From an uncultured Oscillospiraceae bacterium (GTDB lineage Bacteria > Bacillota > Clostridia > Oscillospirales > Oscillospiraceae), in NCBI GenBank assembly GCA_900758955.1, contig CAAETL010000225.1, forward strand, positions 1-13,607: a stretch of 13,607 nt of DNA, read 5' to 3'. The stretch's first letter is position 1. Every line of letters starts with the position of its first letter. The position numbers and the translations under genes are program-made. Shown here piece after piece: positions 7,589-13,607 of this stretch. The notes below the pieces were generated by a model that ran no database searches, was not told where the DNA came from, and worked only from the letters and a program-made list of their open reading frames with translations.

Positions 7589-10153
7589 TTACACGTGCAT
7601 CTCTGACCCGGCGTTGCCTTGCGCCTGGACTGACAGAGGGATGCTTTGCCCCCTCCCCAGTTGCACAAAAACAACGGCCAACTGTGGATCCAACTGCGTT
7701 CCGGCCGCTTTGTCAATTTGGGACAGGGCGTATTCCAGCGGCAGACCTTTTCGATAAGGACGGTCGGTGGTCATGGCGTCGAACATGTCCGCTACGGAGA
7801 GACACCGGGCGGAGACGGGAATCTCTTCCCCTGCAATTCCCCGAGGGTACCCCCTACCATCCCAACGCTCATGGTGGCCAAGAACCGCGGGAATGACATA
7901 ATCCATATCGGGCAAATGCCGAATCATATCAATGGAATTATTGACGTGTCCCTGAATGGCGGTATACTCCTGCTCAGTCAGTCTCCCGGATTTATTTAAG
8001 ATGTCTTCCGGAATGCTGATTTTGCCGATATCATGGAGCAGACCCGCTGCATAAATCGTTCGTACCTGGTCGTCGTTCAGGCCAATGGCAACCGCCAAGT
8101 TGGCGGCATAACGGGCCACGTTTTTGCTGTGCGCATAGGTGTAATGATCCTTGGCGTCAATGGCGGCTGTGAGAGCGGAGATCATGGACATGGCGGTTTC
8201 GTATTTGCCGTCTCCCCTCTCCACCCGGTCCACAATGGCATCCGTTTTCTCAGCAAGCTGCTGGGGTACGGAACCGGAGGCGCCTCGAAAGACCATAATC
8301 TTATTTTTGCCGCTCTGTTTGGCGTGGTACGTGGCCAGGTCGGCGTTGTTCATCAGCTCCTTGGCAGTGGAGGCTGCATAGGGGGCGGAACAGATCCCGA
8401 TACTCACACTCAGCGTTTTGAGACGGCGCTGATCGGAGGAACCATTGATCTCTTCCACCCGGCGTTGAATCTCCTGGGCAATGGTATACGCCCGCCGGGT
8501 ATCCTGCCGGGGAAGCAACACGGTAAATACCTTGCCGCTGGTGCGAAACACAGTGGCGTTTTCTCCGGAACAGGCGGTCACAGTTTTACCAATTCGACAG
8601 AGAGCCTCATCTCCTTCGTTCACGCCATACAACTGATTGTAGAGTTTAAAGTCATCCACATCTACATAAAGCAATGTAAGGCATTCTTTGCCGCAATCCC
8701 GAAATGCTTCCTCCAACTGTTCCATAAAAAATCGGTAATTGTAGACTCCCGTGAGGGGATCGATGCGGGCCTCTCGAAACATTTGTTCGTACAGCGCCGC
8801 ATTTTTCATGGCGATGGAGGCAATAGAACTGACGGTTGTTAAAAAGGAAACGTCGCCCGCGTGTCCATTTCGACTTCGATCCTTCTGGGATAATAGAAGC
8901 AGGCCTACAATTTCACTCTCATCGCCCATGGCTGCGACGCAGTCGATATTGAGACGACTCAAGAGGTTCTTTTCGGTCTCCCACATGGAAAGATACAAGG
9001 GGCTATTCCTAAACTCACTGAGGAAAAAATATCTCTCCTGTTTGAGATAGGCGATTTGAGGACTGTCCCCGGAAATGGTGAAGGAGAGCGAGGCGAGAGG
9101 ACGGGAAGAATATTTCGCGCGGTACGCGCCATCCTCCAAAAGACAGATATAAACCTGGTTTAACGGAAGCTCTTGTTGCAGCACATATCCCAACTTTTCC
9201 ATAATCTCCAACGTGCTGAGGGAACGGGAAACTTCCATAGAAAACTGTTGAATGACGCGGTTTTGCTGTTCCTCCCGGGTGAAAATAGCATTGATTAGTT
9301 TGTGGATGAGAATGTAGGCCACCGCTACCACTGCGGCAAACCCCACGGAGACAACGATTGTCGTAACATTAGGAGGCAATCCCAAATGGTTTTCTACGAA
9401 ACGGTAGACGGGGGAAATAAAGTAAGCCGCGGAGAGGGCGCAGATGATCCCCAACAAAATCATCAGCAGGCTGCGGGAAACGATCAGAGTCATGAGAAAT
9501 AACCGTCGTTTATAAAGGGCGTACATCAGCAGCACTGCGCAGGCAATTCCCGAAAGCATGTCAAAGGGGAAGATATTGTTGGGCAAACAAACCTGCAATA
9601 GATTGCCGATAAGCATTACAAGGCCACTGATGATAATGACTTGAATGCCGGGAGACCGGGCGCCCTGTTCCTGAACAATTCGTCGGAGCAAAAAAACCGT
9701 AGCAACTAAAAGTACCGCAAACACGAAGCAAGGGATCGCCAAATGCCAGTTAAGGTTGTACAAATATACGGTGTAGCCGGCTTTAGTGACGACTGGGGTA
9801 GGCGCTTCCAGAAAGAAACCGCTGATGGTGCCGGGAAGCAGGGCCAAATTGGCCAGGGTGAATAGTAATAGCGTAAACTTTCCCTTACGCTGGGCAAAGG
9901 AATGAACAAAGTAAAAAAAGAATAACTCCATGAAAAAAAGAGTTGCCAGAGACAGGGTATACCAGAACCGCAATCCTGGCCAGGTTTGCAGCCGCATCAG
10001 CACGGAGCTTCCAGACCAGAGAATCCCATTAAACATAATAATCATGAACGCCCAAATTTCCGGGGTCTTTTTTGCCGCTAAAAACGTGACAAACATCAGT
10101 AAAAAACAGCAAAGGGCGATGATATTAATATATAGAAATGGCGTGGTTACCAT
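7589..10153 (-). CDS. membrane GAF / degenerate GGDEF / HD-GYP protein, putative c-di-GMP phosphodiesterase
   Basis: An 854-residue signalling protein. Residues 1-290 hold about eight to nine membrane segments resembling the histidine-kinase 7TM sensor region. Residues 300-455 look like a GAF domain. The GGDEF domain (about 462-622) begins with DPLTG (465-469) and keeps VDVDDFK, but the signature is RTSGKVF (537-543) in place of RxGGDEF, and FKxINDxxGH reads FKLYNQLYGV, so it should not make c-di-GMP. The HD-GYP domain (about 655-830) is intact: H675, HD 707-708 with K711, H736, HHE 760-762, DGRGYP 765-770, and VADMFDAMTTDRPYRKG. HD-GYP enzymes hydrolyse c-di-GMP or related dinucleotides. The GGDEF domain may sense GTP, as in some composite proteins. 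The ATG has AAAGGGGGG upstream and overlaps the GH3 gene by 7 bp. Confidence 0.93.
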   Translation of the reverse strand: MVTTPFLYINIIALCCFLLMFVTFLAAKKTPEIWAFMIIMFNGILWSGSSVLMRLQTWPGLRFWYTLSLATLFFMELFFFYFVHSFAQRKGKFTLLLFTLANLALLPGTISGFFLEAPTPVVTKAGYTVYLYNLNWHLAIPCFVFAVLLVATVFLLRRIVQEQGARSPGIQVIIISGLVMLIGNLLQVCLPNNIFPFDMLSGIACAVLLMYALYKRRLFLMTLIVSRSLLMILLGIICALSAAYFISPVYRFVENHLGLPPNVTTIVVSVGFAAVVAVAYILIHKLINAIFTREEQQNRVIQQFSMEVSRSLSTLEIMEKLGYVLQQELPLNQVYICLLEDGAYRAKYSSRPLASLSFTISGDSPQIAYLKQERYFFLSEFRNSPLYLSMWETEKNLLSRLNIDCVAAMGDESEIVGLLLLSQKDRSRNGHAGDVSFLTTVSSIASIAMKNAALYEQMFREARIDPLTGVYNYRFFMEQLEEAFRDCGKECLTLLYVDVDDFKLYNQLYGVNEGDEALCRIGKTVTACSGENATVFRTSGKVFTVLLPRQDTRRAYTIAQEIQRRVEEINGSSDQRRLKTLSVSIGICSAPYAASTAKELMNNADLATYHAKQSGKNKIMVFRGASGSVPQQLAEKTDAIVDRVERGDGKYETAMSMISALTAAIDAKDHYTYAHSKNVARYAANLAVAIGLNDDQVRTIYAAGLLHDIGKISIPEDILNKSGRLTEQEYTAIQGHVNNSIDMIRHLPDMDYVIPAVLGHHERWDGRGYPRGIAGEEIPVSARCLSVADMFDAMTTDRPYRKGLPLEYALSQIDKAAGTQLDPQLAVVFVQLGRGQSIPLSVQAQGNAGSEMHV

Positions 10154-11760
10154 GGGTTAGCCCCCCTTTCCGCCTGGACATAGGGCGTCTCCGTCAGTCG
10201 AAGCAAGCCGATAATATCTAGGTCGCTGGGGTTGATCTTCGGAAGTGGATAGGGCAGTTTATCCTGATAGGCGGCAATCGTCCCATATTTCAGTACGGTA
10301 ATTTGAAGCGGCTCCATATTCAGCAGTTTTTTCAAGTCGCCATAATCGCTGTCAAAATACTTGAAGTAGAGGGAAAGATGCTGGGTTAAAATTTCGCGGG
10401 TAGTCACCGCATTGGCTTGGGCCTCCGGCGGAATCTCCACATATAAATGCAGGAAGGGATTACCTGACCGCTCAAATTCTTTTTTTAGGACCCAGTCGCC
10501 CAGGTCCAGCCGGGATAGGTTGATAACCTCCTGCATAGAAGTTGCCGTAATGCGGGTAAAACCGGCGATGTCGATGATTCCAGGAACGCGGTCCAAATAA
10601 GTAAGCCTGGGTAGTTCGCCGCTGCCGGCGGACAGGCAGTGATACAAGTCTCCAATGCGATAACGCATAAAGGCGCCGCCGTGGAGTACCGAGAGCACCA
10701 ATTCGTAGGTCTCTCCCCCACGGATTTCATCCATCAAATACGTACGAGGCTGATACTCAGGATCATTCATATTCCGGCGCATTTCTTCCTCAGGGATAAA
10801 CTCATAGAAGCAGGCGTCTGGGAAAAATACCATACCCCGTCGGTCCCAGTCCTCACAGCCTAACAGTGTTGATTCGGTGCCGGCCGCAATTTCCGCTGGG
10901 ATCATTCCCCAGGCCTTGGTCAGCCGTTCCTTATAGCATTTTGCGTCCGTCCCCGCATAAAAAAAGCCCTTAAGACGGAATATATCCCCTGGTACCATGG
11001 GCCGATGATCTCGCTTGCTGATGTATTTGGCTCTGAGATACCGAAAGGCATTTCCCATGGAGACATTTAGTTTCTCTTTGGGACTCCCGCCGCTTTTGCC
11101 AAAACTCTCAGTGATGTAGTTTGCGACGCTTCCGATGCCAAAGAAATAATCGATCCCGCCTGCCATGCCCATGGAGAATCCTTTTTTTATCCGCTGACTG
11201 AAGGAGAGCTCCGAATTCCCATTGGCGTCCGGCAGCCAGTTAAACTTAATATCCTCATCATATAGAGAGGGCATTAGGCCCGTAGCGTAAGGGAGCGGCG
11301 CTCCGCCATAGAGAATGCGGTCGCCTTTTTTTACATCCCAATCGCCTTTGTGTTTGGCGCTTCCAATGATAATTAAGGAAACTAAATTATGTCGGTAGCA
11401 GTCCAGCATTCCACGGGTGTAGGGCGCTAATTTGATGGGACGAAGTCCTCCCTCCCAAGTCGTCTGAATCCAAATGGCTGGTTCGCTGCAGAGCAGATCG
11501 GCGCGCTTGGCAAGAAGCGAGTCGGCATAGTCCTCATAGGTCGTGAGAGGGAAGGATTGCCGAAACGTATCAATGGAAACAGGCGTATGGTCCCCCAGCA
11601 TATTACGGCCAAGTGGACTCCGAGACCAAAGAGCGATTTGTTCCTCCATTAGTCTGCGCTGGGTAAACATATACTCGGCAATTGACATGTCAAGAAATCC
11701 GCAATACTCCTGCCAAAGCTGATCGCGGCTGCCATGCCGCACCTTTTCTTCAAATCGCAT
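10147..11760 (-). CDS. GH3-family adenylate-forming enzyme (acyl-acid amido-synthetase-like)
   Basis: A 537-residue member of the GH3 'auxin-responsive promoter' family, related to acyl-adenylate-forming enzymes. Plant members join amino acids to hormone carboxylates; bacterial members are mostly uncharacterised. Visible marks: the A5-like segment GTESTLLGCEDW followed by FPDACFYEFIP, then GETYELVLSVLHGGAFMRYRIGD, which matches the family ending YRYRxGD, and DRVPGIIDIAGFTRITATSMQEV. The first nucleotide-binding motif is unusual: QTTWEGGLRPIKLAPYT where plant enzymes have SSGTTxGxxKxxPxT. The ATG at 11760 has AGGTGA 5 nt upstream and follows the methyltransferase-like stop by 5 bp. The 40 codons of open frame above it overlap that gene and are not used. 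The substrate is unknown. It sits second in a three-gene operon. Confidence 0.85.
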   Translation of the reverse strand: MRFEEKVRHGSRDQLWQEYCGFLDMSIAEYMFTQRRLMEEQIALWSRSPLGRNMLGDHTPVSIDTFRQSFPLTTYEDYADSLLAKRADLLCSEPAIWIQTTWEGGLRPIKLAPYTRGMLDCYRHNLVSLIIIGSAKHKGDWDVKKGDRILYGGAPLPYATGLMPSLYDEDIKFNWLPDANGNSELSFSQRIKKGFSMGMAGGIDYFFGIGSVANYITESFGKSGGSPKEKLNVSMGNAFRYLRAKYISKRDHRPMVPGDIFRLKGFFYAGTDAKCYKERLTKAWGMIPAEIAAGTESTLLGCEDWDRRGMVFFPDACFYEFIPEEEMRRNMNDPEYQPRTYLMDEIRGGETYELVLSVLHGGAFMRYRIGDLYHCLSAGSGELPRLTYLDRVPGIIDIAGFTRITATSMQEVINLSRLDLGDWVLKKEFERSGNPFLHLYVEIPPEAQANAVTTREILTQHLSLYFKYFDSDYGDLKKLLNMEPLQITVLKYGTIAAYQDKLPYPLPKINPSDLDIIGLLRLTETPYVQAERGANPW

Positions 11761-11765
11761 CGGGT

Positions 11766-12320
11766 TCACCTCTCTCCCGGACTGTGGCAGCATGCCCGTA
11801 GGCTTTTCCCATTGGGCAGCAAAAACGGCGTGGTTCGTCTGTAGGCCTGATATCCCTGGAGGGTATGGGGAAAGACCCAACGGTCCTCAAATACAACCAG
11901 AAGCAGGTTGAGGAAACTAAACAGTAATACGGCGAAAAGCGGAACGCCTGTGGCAGCATAAAGGCAGAGAAAGAGGCCGATAAACCACAAAACCCCGGGA
12001 TGGCGGCAGAGGGCATAGACCCCCCGGGTCTCCACGGGGCGCTCTTCACCGGGCTTTGCGTAGGATGCCGCCGCCGGAAGAGCAAAAAACAATGTATAAA
12101 TCAGCAGACATAAAAATAGGAGGCCCAGAGTCCCAAATAGACCGCGGACCCATCCGGAGAAAGGCGATTCGCCTGTGCGGGATAGAAAAAAAGTTCCCAA
12201 AACAAGACAGAGTACGCCTGCGGGAAAACAAATTCGCAGAGACTTCCGCTCCCCTTTCCAATCGTTCCAATCATGCAGAAAGAAAAGTAAAAAAGCAAGG
12301 ATTCCTAAAAACAGTCCCAT
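11766..12320 (-). CDS. small integral-membrane methyltransferase-like protein (ICMT/PEMT family)
   Basis: A 184-residue membrane protein with about five hydrophobic segments (2-15, 31-46, 60-82, 109-122, 126-145). Between and after the last two come the family marks: TRGVYALCRHPGVLWF (98-113), equivalent to GxYRxxRHPxYL, and FEDRWVFPHTLQGYQAYRRTTPFLLP (144-169), equivalent to E.....G..Y..Y....PRf.P. Members methylate lipids, isoprenylcysteine or other hydrophobic substrates with S-adenosylmethionine; the substrate here cannot be told. The catalytic-type Arg-His and Glu are kept. The ATG at 12320 has AGGAGGTG about 5 nt upstream, better than the in-frame ATG at 12344, which has none. First gene of the operon; the GH3 gene follows after 5 bp. 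Confidence 0.8.
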   Translation of the reverse strand: MGLFLGILAFLLFFLHDWNDWKGERKSLRICFPAGVLCLVLGTFFLSRTGESPFSGWVRGLFGTLGLLFLCLLIYTLFFALPAAASYAKPGEERPVETRGVYALCRHPGVLWFIGLFLCLYAATGVPLFAVLLFSFLNLLLVVFEDRWVFPHTLQGYQAYRRTTPFLLPNGKSLRACCHSPGER

Positions 12321-12345
12321 CCCACACCTCCTCTTTACAATCATA

Positions 12346-12370
12346 GTGTAATTACTTACATTGGTTACAC
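12346..12370. promoter_or_regulatory. nested inverted repeat, candidate repressor operator
   Basis: GTGTAA (12346-12351) and TTACAC (12365-12370) form an inverted repeat with a 13-nt gap. Inside it TGTAA-TTAC-TTACA (12347-12360) is a second perfect 5-bp dyad. Such TGTAA/TTACA dyads are typical of GntR- or TetR-type operators. It directly follows the downstream -10-like box (12371-12376) on the minus strand, within the leader of the three-gene operon. No regulator gene is seen in the window, so the partner is unknown. Confidence 0.4.
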
Positions 12371-12424
12371 ATTATACAAAATATGTGTTTCATCTTTTGG
12401 AAATAACGCCCGTATTGGTAACAC
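12360..12424. repeat. two direct copies of an 11-bp operator-like sequence
   Basis: ATTGGTTACAC at 12360-12370 and ATTGGTAACAC at 12414-12424 match at 10 of 11 bases, 54 bp apart. On the minus strand each copy lies immediately downstream of a TATAAT (0 and 4 nt after it), so a protein binding there could block both candidate promoters. Confidence 0.5.
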
Positions 12425-12428
12425 TTTC

Positions 12429-12457
12429 ATTATATCGGCTTTCTGGTACCATGACAA
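12429..12457 (-). promoter_or_regulatory. sigma-A promoter of the methyltransferase-GH3-HD-GYP operon
   Basis: Minus-strand TTGTCA (12452-12457), 17-nt spacer, TATAAT (12429-12434). Transcription would begin near 12422 with a leader of about 100 nt. A second TATAAT (12371-12376) lies 58 bp downstream but lacks a good -35 at 17 bp. Confidence 0.8.
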
Positions 12458-12571
12458 TCAATTTTTCCATGACTTTTTCTACAAATGAACGGGGGATATT
12501 AATCATAAAAAATAGGAACTGTAGACAATAGAATTCCAAATTCTACAACATATTTCCTGATATTCTCTCCA

Positions 12572-12578
12572 TTCGACA
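12572..12578 (-). promoter_or_regulatory. exact Spo0A-box match
   Basis: TTCGACA on the plus strand is TGTCGAA on the minus strand, the 0A-box consensus. It overlaps TCGACA (12573-12578), which could serve as a plus-strand -35 with TACTTT 17 nt on. A single 7-bp match may arise by chance, so functional meaning is uncertain. Confidence 0.3.
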
Positions 12579-12646
12579 ATATTCTCCAGATGCCTTACTT
12601 TATTTTTGCAATCCAACGAATGGGACTCGCTAATTTCTAATTTCTA

Positions 12647-12655
12647 TGCTATTAT
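12647..12655 (+). promoter_or_regulatory. extended -10 element, candidate proC promoter
   Basis: TGCTATTAT fits the extended -10 pattern TGnTATAAT with one mismatch. No good -35 is found 16-18 bp upstream, as is common for extended -10 promoters. Transcription would start near 12662, with a leader of about 125 nt before the proC GTG. Confidence 0.45.
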
Positions 12656-12683
12656 GAAGAAAATGGCAGACGCTGTCCGCCTA

Positions 12684-12759
12684 GGGCCCATTTGGGAATC
12701 AAACGTAACGGAATAACAAAGGAAAGCTCCCATGTTTTCCCCTTTTCCCAATGCGGCCC
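12684..12759 (+). promoter_or_regulatory. imperfect long-range hairpin in the proC leader
   Basis: Segment 12684-12698 (GGGCCCATTTGGGAA) can pair with 12745-12759 (TTCCCAATGCGGCCC) over 14 bp with one bulged base on each side. The enclosed 46 nt hold a smaller GGAAA/TTTCC stem. It ends 13 nt before the proC ribosome-binding site. It may be a leader structure, but no T-run terminator is present and it matches no element I know. Confidence 0.35.
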
Positions 12760-12788
12760 ACACCGATATAATAAGGAGTGAATCACTG

Positions 12789-13601
12789 GTGAACTATACC
12801 TTTGGATTTATTGGAACAGGAAATATGGGCGGTGCTGTGGCAATTGCAGCAGCCAAACAGGTGGCGCCTGAAAAAATTGCCTTGGCCAATCGCACCCCGG
12901 AGAAAGCCCAAACGCTTGCCCAGCGCCTTGGATGCGCAGCCTGTGATAATGAAACGGTTGCTCGGAATAGCCGCTTTATATTTTTGGGGGTAAAACCGCA
13001 TGTAATGTCCGGACTTTTGAATACTCTCCGCCCTGCAATTGCTGAGAGGTCGGACCCACCGATCCTGGTGTCTATGGCCGCGGGTCTGACCATTGACCAA
13101 ATCCGAACAATGGCCGGTCGCCCCTGCCCGGTGATACGCATGATGCCGAACACACCTGTGGCCATTGGGGCCGGCGTCATTCTCTATGATTCCAGCGAAG
13201 ACGTAACAGAGAAAGATATTACGGAGTTTTCCAATGGAATGAAGGGCGCTGGACGACTCTGGCATCTGGAGGAATCTCTGATGGACGCAGGCAGCGCGGT
13301 GGCTGGCTGTGGTCCCGCCTTTGCCTACTTGTTCATTGACGCGATGGCGGATGGCGGCGTGGCCTGCGGTCTCTCTCGGAAAGACGCCTTGGATTTTGCA
13401 GCCCAGACGGTGCTGGGCGCGGCAAAAATGATACTAAATAGCCATGAGCACCCCGACCAGCTAAAAAATGAAGTGTGCAGTCCCGGTGGAAGCACCATTC
13501 AGGGGGTTCGGACGTTGGAACAGCGTGCGGTTCGTTCTGCGGCAATGGACGCTGTGATAGCGGCGTTTGAAAAGACCAAAGATTTAGGAAAAGACGAATG
13601 A
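12789..13601 (+). CDS. proC: pyrroline-5-carboxylate reductase
   Basis: Last enzyme of proline synthesis, reducing 1-pyrroline-5-carboxylate with NAD(P)H in the cytoplasm. The 270 residues show the Rossmann motif FGFIGTGNMGGA (5-16), VKPHVM, VSMAAGLT, VIRMMPNTPVAIGAG, and the C-terminal signature from GCGPAFAYLFIDAMADGGVACGL to CSPGGSTIQGVRTLE. The GTG at 12789 follows AAGGAG (12773-12778) by 10 nt and starts the protein just before the Rossmann strand, as in the family. An in-frame ATG at 12732 with AAGGAAAG nearby would add 19 residues with no family counterpart; it is possible but less likely. The TGA overlaps a possible next ATG, hinting at a proline operon continuing to the right. Confidence 0.96.
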   Translation: MNYTFGFIGTGNMGGAVAIAAAKQVAPEKIALANRTPEKAQTLAQRLGCAACDNETVARNSRFIFLGVKPHVMSGLLNTLRPAIAERSDPPILVSMAAGLTIDQIRTMAGRPCPVIRMMPNTPVAIGAGVILYDSSEDVTEKDITEFSNGMKGAGRLWHLEESLMDAGSAVAGCGPAFAYLFIDAMADGGVACGLSRKDALDFAAQTVLGAAKMILNSHEHPDQLKNEVCSPGGSTIQGVRTLEQRAVRSAAMDAVIAAFEKTKDLGKDE

Positions 13602-13607
13602 ACAGGA
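13598..13607 (+). CDS. possible start of the next gene (truncated at window end)
   Basis: ATGA overlaps the proC stop at 13598-13601 and the frame reads Met-Asn-Arg to the end of the window. GGAAAAG lies about 5 nt upstream as a weak ribosome-binding site. Only three codons are visible, so no product can be named; proB or proA would be reasonable neighbours, but that is a guess. Confidence 0.3.

Larger units (their letters stand above)
12321..12788. other. 468-bp AT-rich intergenic region between divergent transcripts
   Basis: No credible gene in either direction. It holds, from left to right, the operon leader with repeats and dyad (12346-12424), the minus-strand promoter (12429-12457), a small hairpin with arms TAGAATT and AATTCTA (12529-12535 and 12539-12545, 3-nt loop), an exact Spo0A-box match (12572-12578), an extended -10 for proC (12647-12655), and a structured proC leader (12684-12759). 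No T-box or known riboswitch signature was recognised. Confidence 0.7.

Noticed and set aside
8033..8842. 269-codon open frame on the plus strand
   Set aside because: It is antisense to the GGDEF/HD-GYP coding sequence, has no recognisable domain, and is explained by the codon usage of the real gene. The same applies to the other long plus-strand frames inside glyA and rarA.
11761..11880. 40-residue N-terminal extension of the GH3 protein
   Set aside because: It lies within the upstream methyltransferase-like gene in another frame; the ATG at 11760 has its own ribosome-binding site and matches the family start.
12458..12788. T-box riboswitch upstream of proC
   Set aside because: No GGGTGGNACCGCG-like T-box sequence or terminator/antiterminator pair is present.
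1..13607. CRISPR array, tRNA, rRNA, insertion sequence or prophage gene
   Set aside because: Nothing of the kind was seen on either strand: no regularly spaced repeats, no cloverleaf-like sequence noticed, and no transposase or phage proteins.

Overview
The window looks like chromosomal DNA of a spore-forming anaerobic Bacillota, class Clostridia, most likely an Oscillospiraceae-type gut bacterium. This is inferred from the spoIIGA-sigE pair, a Pfp-type phosphofructokinase, a DUF951 protein, strong AGGAGG ribosome-binding sites, frequent GTG/TTG starts and mid-range GC. No mobile element, CRISPR array, tRNA or rRNA was seen.

Layout. From 1 to 652 (+) is the 3' end of a 6-phosphofructokinase gene. 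It converges on sigE across a perfect 20-bp inverted repeat. From 2384 to 754 (-) are spoIIGA and sigE, the membrane protease and the mother-cell sigma factor it activates, overlapping by 4 bp. Upstream of them lie a consensus -10 box and a hairpin. From 3792 to 2657 (-) are a DUF951 protein and a radical SAM protein. Divergent from these, 3913-4845 (+) encodes a three-S1-domain protein whose stop codon overlaps that of rarA. From 7475 to 4842 (-) are glyA, with a clear sigma-A promoter, and rarA, separated by a 15-bp perfect hairpin.

From 12320 to 7589 (-) is a tightly packed three-gene operon: a small membrane methyltransferase-like protein of the ICMT/PEMT type, a GH3-family adenylate-forming enzyme, and an 854-residue membrane-bound GAF-GGDEF-HD-GYP signalling protein. 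The GGDEF motif is degenerate while the HD-GYP site is intact. The grouping suggests a c-di-GMP-linked pathway that I cannot match to a described system, and it is the most interesting part of the window. A 468-bp AT-rich intergenic region (12321-12788) carries its promoter, repeated operator-like sequences, one Spo0A-box match and the proC leader. proC (12789-13601, +) ends the window, and its stop overlaps a possible next start codon.

Most of the window is ordinary core genome (glycolysis, one-carbon metabolism, proline synthesis, replication repair, sporulation). Several likely starts differ from the longest open frame; they were chosen from ribosome-binding sites and family lengths, as noted per gene.
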